64,000 bases of DNA from Lamellibrachia columna. Its lineage: Eukaryota > Annelida > Polychaeta > Sabellida > Siboglinidae. This document shows, piece after piece, positions 1-11,280 of the stretch. Positions within the stretch are counted from its first letter, which is position 1; every line of letters starts with the position of its first letter. A program made the position numbers and the translations under genes. The notes beneath the pieces were generated by a model that was not told the origin of the DNA, made no database searches, and saw nothing but the letters and a program-made list of their open reading frames with translations. The stretch covers positions 2,401,001-2,465,000 of the forward strand of contig OY759269.1 in assembly GCA_963662155.1 (NCBI GenBank). The letters run 5' to 3'.

Positions 1-701
1 AGTCTCATTGGGCAGTGTGCGTATGCCTAGCTGAGTCTCATTGGGCAGTGTGCGTATGCCTAGCTGAGTCTCATTGGGCAGTGTGCGTATGCCTAGCTAA
101 GTCTCATTGGGCAGTGTGCATATGCCTAGCTGAGTCTTGTTGGGCAATATGCATATGCCTAGCTGATTCTCATTGGGCAGTGTGCATATGCCTAGCTAAG
201 TCTCATTGGGCAGTGTGCATATGCCTAGCTGAGTCTTGTTGGGCAATGTGCGTATGCCTAGCTGAGTCTCATTGGGCAGTGTGCGTATGCCTAGCTAAGT
301 CTTATTGGGCAGTGTGCATATGCCTAGCTGAGTCTTGTTGGGCAATGTGCGTATGCCTAGCTAAGTCTTATTGGGCAGTGTGCGTATGCCTAGCTGAGTC
401 TCATTGGGCAGTGTGCGTATGCCTAGCTAAGTCTTATTGGGCAGTGTGCGTATGCCTAGCTGAGTCTCATTGGGCAGTGTGCGTATGCCTAGCTAAGTCT
501 TATTGGGCAGTGTGCATATGCCTAGCTGAGTCTTGTTGGGCAATGTGCGTATGCCTAGCTGAGTCTTATTGGGCAATGTGCGTATGCCTAGCTGAGTCTC
601 ATTGGGCAGTGTGCATATGCCTAGCTGAGTCTTGTTGGGCAATGTGCGTATGCCTAGCTAAGTCTTATTGGGCAGTGTGCATATGCCTAGCTGAGTCTCG
701 T
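1..701. repeat. 33-bp minisatellite, about 21 copies, open at left edge
   Basis: The unit contains CCTAGCTGAGTCTCATTGGG followed by CAGTGTGCGTATG. Copies differ at a few fixed sites (TCAT/TTAT/TTGT, GCGT/GCAT, GCTGA/GCTAA). Because 33 is a multiple of 3, one frame stays open for 233 codons as an 11-residue repeat. I read that as a by-product of the period. The array continues beyond the left edge, so the true copy number is unknown. Confidence 0.95.
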
Positions 702-1174
702 TCACTGAGGGGATGAGATGTGAATGTTTGAGCTCACTTACTTGACAAGTACGTGTGATCCGTCACATTCAACTTCAAGTGTATGCACACATCTAGCATG
801 TTGGTGAAACTGTGAGTGTCAAAAGCTAAGAGACATTGAAACTGTGATGTCAGTATCAACAACTGTCAGGTTATCAAGTGCAGTAAATGCTGGTTTTGAT
901 CAGTTCAGACGACTGGTGTTATTTATACACTGAAACCTTTGATTTGTTCAGTTTGATGCTCAAAATAGTATGCAAGATAAACTATTCTAAAATAGTCAGT
1001 GGGGGTCCCGCCCTGCCTAGCCACCAGAGTGTTCTACACTGTGTGGAATGTACTCGTGTGAAGGATGTTGTTGCATTGTTGTCATCGTGTGGTATTTCTA
1101 CAAGTGCCTGTTTCAATGATACAACTCTCATGTGGTGCGTGTTAATGCGCATAAGTTTCTATGTTCACAATCAG
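702..1174. other. non-repetitive intronic or intergenic stretch
   Basis: Single-copy sequence between two arrays. A 106-codon frame at 887-1207 has no recognisable domain and ends inside the next satellite, so it is not called as a gene. I see nothing else here. Confidence 0.6.
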
Positions 1175-3424
1175 TGCTGTAAGTCTTACGGGGCAGGTGG
1201 ATTCTGAGAGATCAGACAGGTGCAGTAAGTCTTACGGGGCAGGTGGATTCTGAGAGAGCAGGCAGGTGCAGTAAGTCTTACAGGGCAGGTGGATTCTGAG
1301 AGAGCAGGCAGGTGCAGTAAGTCTTACAGGGCAGGTGGACTCTGAGAGAGCAGGCAGGTGCAGTAAGTCTTACGGGGCAGGTGGATTCTGAGAGAGCAGG
1401 CAGGTGCAGTAAGTCTTACAGGGCAGGTGGATTCTGAGAGAGCAGACAGGTGCAGTAAGTCTTACAGGGCAGGTGGATTCTGAGAGATCAGACAGGTGCA
1501 GTAAGTCATAAAGGGCAGGTGGATTCTGAGAGAGCAGGCAGGTGCAGTAAGTCATACAGGGCAGGTGGATTCTGAGAGAGCAGGCAGGTGCAGTAAGTCA
1601 TAAAGGGCAGGTGGATTCTGAGAGAGCAGGCAGGTGCAGTAAGTCTTACAGGGCAGGTGGATTCTGAGAGAGCAGACAGGTGCAGTAAGTCTTACAGGGC
1701 AGGTGGATTCTGAGAGATCAGACAGGTGCAGTAAGTCTTACAGGGCAGGTGGATTCTGAGAGATCAGACAGGTGCAGTAAGTCTTACGGGGCAGGTGGAT
1801 TCTGAGTGATCAGGCAGGTGCAGTAAGTCTTACGGGGCAGGTGGATTCTGAGAGAGCAGGCAGGTGCAGTAAGTCTTACAGGGCAGGTGGATTCTGAGTG
1901 ATCAGGCAGGTGCAGTAAGTCTTACGGGTAGGTGGATTCTGAGAGATCAGACAGGTGCAGTAAGTCTTACAGGGCAGGTGGATTCTGAGAGAGCAGGCAG
2001 GTGCAGTAAGTCTTACAGGGCAGGTGGATTCTGAGAGAGCAGGCAGGTGCAGTAAGTCTTACAGGGCAGGTGGATTCTGAGAGAGCAGGCAGGTGCAGTA
2101 AGTCTTACAGGGCAGGTGGATTCTGAGAGAGCAGGCAGGTGCAGTAAGTCTTACAGGGCAGGTGGATTCTGAGAGAGCAGGCAGGTGCAGTAAGTCTTAC
2201 AGGGCAGGTGGACTCTGAGAGAGCAGACAGGTGCAGTAAGTCTTACAGGGCAGGTGGATTCTGAGAGATCAGACAGGTGCAGTAAGTCTTACGGGGCAGG
2301 TGGATTCTGAGAGAGCAGGCAGGTGCAGTAAGTCTTACGGGGCAGGTGGATTCTGAGTGATCAGGCAGGTGCAGTAAGTCTTACGGGGCAGGTGGATTCT
2401 GAGAGAGCAGGCAGGTGCAGTAAGTCTTACAGGGCAGGTGGATTCTGAGAGAGCAGGCAGGTGCAGTAAGTCTTACAGGGCAGGTGGATTCTGAGAGATC
2501 AGACAGGTGCAGTAAGTCTTACAGGGCAGGTGGATTCTGAGTGATCAGGCAGGTGCAGTAAGTCTTACGGGTAGGTGGATTCTGAGTGATCAGACAGGTG
2601 CAGTAAGTCATACAGGGCAGGTGGATTCTGAGAGAGCAGACAGGTGCAGTAAGTCTTACAGGGCAGGTGGATTCTGAGAGAGCAGGCAGGTGCTGTAAGT
2701 CTTACAGGGCAGGTGGATTCTGAGAGAGCAGGCAGGTGCAGTAAGTCTTACAGGGCAGGTGGATTCTGAGAGAGCAGGCAGGTGCAGTAAGTCTTACAGG
2801 GCAGGTGGATTCTGAGAGATCAGACAGGTGCAGTAAGTCTTACAGGGCAGGTGGATTCTGAGTGATCAGGCAGGTGCAGTAAGTCTTACGGGTAGGTGGA
2901 TTCTGAGTGATCAGACAGGTGCAGTAAGTCATACAGGGCAGGTGGATTCTGAGAGAGCAGACAGGTGCAGTAAGTCTTACAGGGCAGGTGGATTCTGAGA
3001 GAGCAGGCAGGTGCAGTAAGTCTTACAGGGCAGGTGGATTCTGAGAGAGCAGGCAGGTGCAGTAAGTCTTACAGGGCAGGTGGATTCTGAGTGATCAGGC
3101 AGGTGCAGTAAGTCTTACAGGGCAGGTGGATTCTGAGAGAGCAGGCAGGTGCAGTAAGTCTTACAGGGCAGGTGGATTCTGAGAGAGCAGGCAGGTGCAG
3201 TAAGTCTTACAGGGCAGGTGGATTCTGAGAGAGCTGACAGGTGCAGTAAGTCTTACAGGGCAGGTGGATTCTGAGCGATCAGACAGGTGCAGTAAGTCTT
3301 ACAGGGCAGGTGGATTCTGAGAGATCAGACAGGTGCAGTAAGTCTTACAGGGCAGGTGGATTCTGAGCGATCAGACAGTTTCAGTAAGTCTTACAGGGCA
3401 GGTGGATTCTGAAAGACCAGACGG
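1175..3424. repeat. 46-bp minisatellite, about 49 copies
   Basis: The unit contains TGCAGTAAGTCTTACGGGGC then AGGTGGATTCTGAGAGATCA. Variants (AGAGAG/AGAGAT/AGTGAT, CAGGCAGG/CAGACAGG, CTTAC/CATAC/CATAA) recur in order. A distinctive 45-bp variant (TTACGGGTAGG) occurs at 1921, 2564 and 2885. Its spacings of 643 and 321 bp equal 14 and 7 units, which indicates a seven-unit higher-order repeat. Confidence 0.95.
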
Positions 3425-4767
3425 GTAAGATTCGGTCATTAAAACGGGGTGTGTGCTAATTAAGGCATATACGCTTAATAGGTCAAGTACATGTCATTTC
3501 CACAAATTTACCACAGGAGGTCAGTTAACTGACTTTTAATGTGCTTTGAAAGTTTAAAGAAAGTCATTGGACACAGTTTCCAAGGGCTCAAGAAATGCTA
3601 TAATGATCGCCAGTGACAAAGGTGACTGTCGCTCTCCAGGCTTACATAGGCTAGATGGTCTTACTTTCAGAATACTTTTGATTCCTGATTTAAATGGATT
3701 TAATCACCTAATTATCTCCAAATTACATCTTCATAAAGTTATGCTAGATATCATATTATGTTATTGAACATGAATGTACAAAGCGTTATCTGTGCATGTA
3801 CATTGAACATTAATAATATAGCCTTGATTGCTGTACACAGACCCATGTCATTTGTATCCCAGGACTCATTATACAGTCAGTATAGCAGTATCTATCCGCA
3901 TTCCCAGACATTATCTGTCCACATTCCCAGACATTATCTATCCACATTCCCAGACATTATCTATCCACATTCCCAGACATTCCATTTATAAAGTCAGACT
4001 TATTTCCTTTGGTCCCAGCTCATTTAGAAAGAATGTTTAATTTTAGCTTCACTAATTATAGTCCAATAATATAGTTATATCCACCGGACCCACAGATAAG
4101 CTGACATGGGGGCAGTTTGTAGCTCTGTGGCATGTACGGATTTTCTTACATTTGATCTTTAGAGGTGACCAGCTCTACTGTCTGGCTTCACAAATGCCAG
4201 TGAACAATTGCTTTCATGTATTAACCTGTGTACTTAACACCCGGGTTATGTGGTAGGTTTACACAGCAGATTTCTCACTCAATGGGAGCAAGTTTAAACC
4301 AATGTAGGCAGCTGTAAACAACCGGAGATTTATAAGCAGCTTCCAAACAGCTAATCTGTTTTTCAGCCTGAAACCAGTGATTTCTTCCTGTGTATTTTGA
4401 CTTGTGAACAACATACTGAGGGGTAGGAGTGCTGTTTGTTGTATGGAAACAAAGTGAGAATAATTATTTTAAAGACTTGTTATAATAGTTACCATCAACA
4501 CATCTACTTTTGTCCTCTTTGTACGTTGTCTTGCTACTTAAAGGCTGCCTGTGTATCTTAAGTCTTTTCTTACTTGTTCTGGCCATTTGCGTTTTATGGT
4601 GAACTTGTATTCTTTTGTTCCTTCTTTGGCATAATAGGGTTAGAATATCAGACTGTCAACTGAGAATCCTCTTGTTGTAATTTTGACACAGTTCAGTTCA
4701 CTTCAGGTTTCCACAGTTCATTCGGAGCTCTGTATTATGTACCAGGACCTGGCTGTTGACAATGGTG
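3425..4767. other. intronic stretch with a short 23-bp repeat
   Basis: Mostly single-copy sequence. Positions 3892-3982 hold about four copies of a 23-bp unit containing CACATTCCCAGACATTATC. The short open frames here (66-77 codons) overlap each other and show no protein family. I see no exon with convincing splice sites. Confidence 0.6.
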
Positions 4768-7700
4768 GTGCTCTCTAGGTGTGTAGCCTGGTAGTATCAT
4801 TGTGCTCTCTAGCTGTGTAGCCTGGTAGTATCATTGTGCTCTCTACCTGTGTAGCCTGGTAGTATCATTGTGCTCTCTAGCTGTGTAGCCTGGTGGTATC
4901 ATTGTGCTCTCTAGCTGTGTAGCCTGGTTGTATCATTGTGCTCTCTAGCTGTGTAGCCTGGTGGTATCATTGTGCTCTCTAGCTGTGTAGCCTGGTAGTA
5001 TCATTGTGCTCTCTACCTGTGTAGCCTGGTGGTATCATTGTTCTCTCTAGCTGTGTAGCCTGGTGGTATCATAGTGCTCTCTAGTTGTGTAGCCTGGTGG
5101 TATCATTGTGCTCTCTAGTTGTGTAGCCTGGTGGTATCATTGTTCTCTCTAGCTGTGTAGCCTGGTGGTATCATTGTGCTCTCTAGCTGTGTAGCCTGGT
5201 GGTATCATTGTGCTCTCTAGCTGTGTAGCCTGGTGGTATCATTGTGCTCTCTAGCTGTGTAGCCTGGTGGTATCATTGTGCTCTCTAGCTGTGTAGCCTG
5301 GTGGTATCATTGTTCTCTCTAGCTGTGTAGCCTGGTGGTATCATTGTTCTCTCTACCTGTGTAGCCTGGTAGTATCATTGTGCTCTCTAGCTGTGTAGCC
5401 TGGTGGTATCATTGTGCTCTCTAGCTGTGTAGCCTGGTGGTATCATTGTGCTCTCTAGCTGTGTAGCCTGGTGGTATCATTGTGCTCTCTAGCTGTGTAG
5501 CCTGGTAGTATCATTGTGCTCTCTACCTGTGTAGCCTGGTGGTATCATTGTTCTCTCTAGCTGTGTAGCCTGGTGGTATCATAGTGCTCTCTAGTTGTGT
5601 AGCCTGGTGGTATCATTGTGCTCTCTAGTTGTGTAGCCTGGTGGTATCATTGTTCTCTCTAGCTGTGTAGCCTGGTGGTATCATTGTGCTCTCTAGCTGT
5701 GTAGCCTGGTGGTATCATTGTGCTCTCTAGCTGTGTAGCCTGGTGGTATCATTGTGCTCTCTAGCTGTGTAGCCTGGTGGTATCATTGTTCTCTCTAGCT
5801 GTGTAGCCTGGTGGTATCATTGTTCTCTCTAGCTGTGTAGCCTGGTAGTATCATTGTGCTCTCTAGCTGTGTAGCCTGGTGGTATCATTGTGCTCTCTAC
5901 CTGTGTAGCCTGGTGGTATCATTGTGCTCTCTAGCTGTGTAGCCTGGTGGTATCATAGTGCTCTCTAGCTGTGTAGCCTGGTAGTATCATTGTTCTCTCT
6001 AGGTGTGTAGCCTGGTGGAATCATTGTGCTCTCTAGCTGTGTAGCCTGGTGGTATCATTGTGCTCTCTAGCTGTGTAGCCTGGTAGTATCATTGTGCTCT
6101 CTACCTGTGTAGCCTGGTAGTATCATTGTGCTCTCTAGCTGTGTAGCCTGGTGGTATCATAGTGCTCTCTAGCTGTGTAGCCTGGTGGTATCATTGTGCT
6201 CTCTAGTTGTGTAGCCTGGTGGTATCATTGTGCTCTCTAGTTGTGTAGCCTGGTGGTATCATTGTGCTCTCTAGTTGTGTAGCCTGGTGGTATCATTGTT
6301 CTCTCTAGCTGTGTAGCCTGGTGGTATCATTGTGCTCTCTAGCTGTGTAGCCTGGTGGTATCATTGTGCTCTCTAGCTGTGTAGCCTGGTGGTATCATTG
6401 TGCTCTCTAGCTGTGTAGCCTGGTGGTATCATTGTTCTCTCTAGCTGTGTAGCCTGGTGGTATCATTGTTCTCTCTAGCTGTGTAGCCTGGTAGTATCAT
6501 TGTGCTCTCTAGCTGTGTAGCCTGGTGGTATCATTGTGCTCTCTACCTGTGTAGCCTGGTGGTATCATTGTGCTCTCTAGCTGTGTAGCCTGGTGGTATC
6601 ATAGTGCTCTCTAGCTGTGTAGCCTGGTAGTATCATTGTTCTCTCTAGGTGTGTAGCCTGGTGGAATCATTGTGCTCTCTAGCTGTGTAGCCTGGTGGTA
6701 TCATTGTGCTCTCTAGCTGTGTAGCCTGGTAGTATCATTGTGCTCTCTACCTGTGTAGCCTGGTAGTATCATTGTGCTCTCTAGCTGTGTAGCCTGGTGG
6801 TATCATTGTTCTCTCTAGCTGTGTAGCCTGGTGGTATCATTGTGCTCTCTAGCTGTGTAGCCTGGTGGTATCATAGTGCTCTCTAGTTGTGTAGCCTGGT
6901 GGTATCATTGTGCTCTCTAGTTGTGTAGCCTGGTAGTATCATTGTGCTCTCTAGTTGTGTAGCCTGGTGGTATCATAGTGCTCTCTAGTTGTGTAGCCTG
7001 GTGGTATCATTGTGCTCTCTAGCTGTGTAGCCTGGTGGTATCATAGTGCTCTCTAGCTGTGTAGCCTGGTGGTATCATTGTGCTCTCTAGCTGTGTAGCC
7101 TGGTGGTATCATTGTGCTCTCTAGTTGTGTAGCCTGGTGGTATCATTGTGCTCTCTAGTTGTGTAGCCTGGTGGTATTATTGTGCTCTCTAGTTGTGTAG
7201 CCTGGTGGTATCATTGTGCTCTCTAGTTGTGTAGCCTGGTGGTATTATTGTGCTCTCTAGCTGTGTAGCCTGGTGGTATCATAGTGCTCTCTAGTTGTGT
7301 AGCCTGGTGGTATCATAGTGCTCTCTAGCTGTGTAGCCTGGTGGTATCATTGTGCTCTCTAGCTGTGTAGCCTGGTGGTATCATAGTGCTCTCTAGTTGT
7401 GTAGCCTGGTGGTATCATTGTGCTCTCTAGTTGTGTAGCCTGGTAGTATCATTGTGCTCTCTAGCTGTGTAGCCTGGTGGTATCATAGTGCTCTCTAGTT
7501 GTGTAGCCTGGTGGTATCATTGTGCTCTCTAGCTGTGTAGCCTGGTGGTATCATAGTGCTCTCTAGCTGTGTAGCCTGGTGGTATCATTGTGCTCTCTAG
7601 CTGTGTAGCCTGGTGGTATCATTGTGCTCTCTAGTTGTGTAGCCTGGTGGTATCATTGTGCTCTCTAGTTGTGTAGCCTGGTGGTATTATTGTGCTCTCT

Positions 7701-8864
7701 AGTTGTGTAGCCTGGTGGTATCATTGTGCTCTCTAGTTGTGTAGCCTGGTGGTATTATTGTGCTCTCTAGCTGTGTAGCCTGGTGGTATCATAGTGCTCT
7801 CTAGTTGTGTAGCCTGGTGGTATCATAGTGCTCTCTAGCTGTGTAGCCTGGTGGTATCATTGTGCTCTCTAGCTGTGTAGCCTGGTGGTATCATTGTGCT
7901 CTCTAGCTGTGTAGCCTGGTGGTATTATTGTGCTCTCTAGCTGTGTAGCCTGGTGGTATCATAGTGCTCTCTAGTTGTGTAGCCTGGTGGTATCATTGTG
8001 CTCTCTAGCTGTGTAGCCTGGTGGTATCATAGTGCTCTCTAGCTGTGTAGCCTGGTGGTATCATTGTGCTCTCTAGCTGTGTAGCCTGGTAGTATCATTG
8101 TGCTCTTTACCTGTGTAGCCTGGTAGTATCATTGTGCTCTCTAGCTGTGTAGCCTGGTGGTATCATAGTGCTCTCTAGTTGTGTAGCCTGGTGGTATCAT
8201 TGTGCTCTCTAGCTGTGTAGCCTGGTGGTATCATTGTGCTCTCTAGCTGTGTAGCCTGGTGGTATCATTGTGCTCTCTAGTTGTGTAGCCTGGTGGTATT
8301 ATTGTGCTCTCTAGTTGTGTAGCCTGGTGGTATCATTGTGCTCTCTAGTTGTGTAGCCTGGTGGTATTATTGTGCTCTCTAGCTGTGTAGCCTGGTGGTA
8401 TCATTGTGCTCTCTAGTTGTGTAGCCTGGTGGTATTATTGTGCTCTCTAGTTGTGTAGCCTGGTGGTATTATTGTGCTCTCTAGTTGTGTAGCCTGGTGG
8501 TATCATTGTGCTCTCTAGCTGTGTAGCCTGGTGGTATCATTGTGCTCTCTAGTTGTGTAGCCTGGTGGTATTATTGTGCTCTCTAGCTGTGTAGCCTGGT
8601 GGTATCATTGTGCTCTCTAGTTGTGTAGCCTGGTGGTATTATTGTGCTCTCTAGTTGTGTAGCCTGGTGGTATTATTGTGCTCTCTAGTTGTGTAGCCTG
8701 GTGGTATTATTGTGCTCTCTAGTTGTGTAGCCTGGTGGTATCATTGTGCTCTCTAGCTGTGTAGCCTGGTGGTATCATTGTGCTCTCTAGCTGTGTAGCC
8801 TGGTGGTATCATTGTGCTCTCTAGCTGTGTAGCCTGGTGGTATCATTGTGCTCTCTAGTTGTGT
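4768..8864. repeat. 34-bp minisatellite, about 120 copies
   Basis: The unit contains TGTGTAGCCTGGTGGTATCA then TTGTGCTCTCTAGC. Point variants (TAGTATCAT, ATCATAGTG, TATTATTG, TTCTCTCTAG, CTACCTG) serve as markers. The CTACCTG...GTTCTC block at 5011 recurs at 5521 (510 bp, 15 units). The GGTGTGTAG/GGAATC variant at 6001 recurs at 6647 (646 bp, 19 units). A long block from 6931 recurs at 7441 (510 bp). Every unit carries CTCTCT or close to it on the + strand. The array abuts the next one with no spacer. Confidence 0.97.
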
Positions 8865-10444
8865 GATCATACAGCATCCAACTACGTGACACATTGACAT
8901 AGATCATACAGCATCCGACTACGTGACACATTGACATGGATCATACAGCATCTAACTACATGACACATTGACATAGATCATACAGCATATAACTACTTGA
9001 CACATTGACATGGATCATACAGCATCTAACTACATGACACATTGACATGGATCATACAGCATCCAACTACGTGACACATTGACAAGGATCATACAGCATC
9101 CAACTTCGTGACACATTGACATGGATCATACAGCATCTAACTACATGACACATTGACATAGATCATACAGCATCTAACTACATGACACATTGACATAGAT
9201 CATACAGCATATACCTACTTGACACATTGACATGGATCATACAGCATCTAACTACATGACACATTGACATAGATCATACAGCATCCAACTATGTGACACA
9301 TTGACATGGATCATACAGCATCCAACTACGTGACACATTGACATGGATCATACAGCATCCAACTACATGACACATTGACATAGATCATACAGCATCCAAC
9401 TATGTGACACATTGACATGGATCATACAGTATCCAACTACATGACACATTGACATGGATCATACAGCATCCAACTACATGACACATTGACATGGATCATA
9501 CAGCATCCAACTATGTGACACATTGACATGGATCATACAGCATCCAACTACATGACACATTGACATGGATCATACAGCATCCAACTACATGACACATTGA
9601 CATGGATCATACAGCATCCAACTACGTGACACATTGACATGGAGCATACATCATCCAACTATGTGACACATTGACATGGACCGTACAGCATCCAACTACA
9701 TGACACATTGACATGGATCATACAGCATCCAACTACATGACACATTGACATGGATCATACAGCATCCAACTACATGACACATTGACATGGATCATACAGC
9801 ATCCAACTACATGACACGTTGACATGGATCATACAGCATCCAACTACGTGACACATTGACATGGATCATACAGCATCTAACTACGTGACACATTGACATG
9901 GATCATACAGCATCCAACTATGTGACACATTGACATGGATCATACAGCATCCAACTACGTGACACATTGACATGGATCATACAGCATCTAACTACGTGAC
10001 ACATTGACATGGATCATACAGCATCTAACTACTTGACACATTGACATGGATCATACAGCATCCAACTATGTGACACATTGACATGGATCATACAGCATCT
10101 AACTATGTGACACATTGACATGGATCATACAGCATCCAACTACATGACACATTGACATGGATCATACAGCATCCAACTACGTGACACATTGATATGGATC
10201 ATACAGCATCCAACTACGTGACACATTGACATGGATCATACAGCATCCAACTACGTGACACATTGACATGGATCATACAGCATCTAACTATGTGACACAT
10301 TGACATGGATCATACAGCATCCAACTACGTGACACATTGACATGGATCATACAGCATCCAACTACATGACACATTGACATGGATCATACAGCATCCAACT
10401 ACATGACACATTGACATGGATCATACAGCATCCAACTACATGAC
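8865..10444. repeat. 37-bp minisatellite, about 43 copies
   Basis: The unit contains GATCATACAGCATCCAACTA then CGTGACACATTGACATG. Variation is mainly CATCCAAC/CATCTAAC and ACGTGAC/ACATGAC/ATGTGAC. It starts inside the last unit of the preceding 34-bp array (GTTGTGT|GATCAT), so two unrelated satellites are fused directly. Confidence 0.97.
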
Positions 10445-11280
10445 CAGGTATCAAGTGCATAATTCATAATTGATTTGTTTAGCCAATTTGTTTCTCTGAT
10501 ACATTGTAGTCACCATTAGTATGCATGTGCATGTTAGTATGGTGTGTATCATTAGTATCATTAGTATCATTAGTATGCATGTGCATGTTAGTATGGTGTG
10601 TATTAATGGATTTGTCTGATCAGTGGCGACACACAATGAATTTATGTCAAATGTCTGAGCACTGTGCAAGTTTATTTGTTTTACCTGGAACTCTCTGGAA
10701 TTGTGGGTCGTTCAGGGAGACTGTGATGGTTGTGTAGTTATTGGCCTGCTCAACAGAGTAGATCCTGTTCTGGCATTCAGTAGTTTTGAGTAAATAAACA
10801 TCTCTCCCCAAAAATGTGCCATGCTAACAAATAGTTTGCAGTTAAGTGATATTCAGTGTATGCAGTAATCCTACATGTCCAGTGAATGAACAGGGTTAGA
10901 AAGTTCTGTATGTGACTGTAGCTCAACTGTTTGTATTTCTACTCTTGTAGACATCTGTGCAAAACATGGTAAGCAAACTGAAACAATGGCGGACATCGTG
11001 GCATCTAGAAGGTCGCACCGTTTAGAGTACCACAGTTTGAATCCTCTTGTTGCTCTTTCAAAACTTGGGCAAACGCTCAATAGAGTGTGTTGTGTTAGAA
11101 CTGACATTCCATAGTTTTGAGCAAATAAAACACCTGAAATGTGCCATGCTAACAAATAGCTTGCAGATAAGTGATATTCAGTGTACACAGTGATCATATA
11201 TATATATCCACATGTATGTGCTGGGTGTATAACTAGATGTGACTACAGCTCAACTGTTGGTATTTCTATACAGACAGGGG
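10445..11280. repeat. spacer with a 325-bp-offset direct duplication
   Basis: About 10750-10945 and 11077-11270 are diverged copies of one block, offset by about 325 bp. The shared stretch includes ATGTGCCATGCTAACAAATA at 10814 and 11139, followed by GTGATATTCAGTGTA and then AGCTCAACTGT. A smaller direct repeat (ATGCATGTGCATGTTAGTAT) lies at about 10519 and 10575. No coding function is evident. Confidence 0.75.

Noticed and set aside
15..716. 233-codon Cys/Trp-rich repeat protein
   Set aside because: It is the 33-bp satellite read in one frame; there is no start context, no unique sequence and no domain.
4768..10444. CRISPR-like look of 34- and 37-bp direct repeats
   Set aside because: The repeats are contiguous with no unique spacers, and the context is an animal gene with spliced exons.
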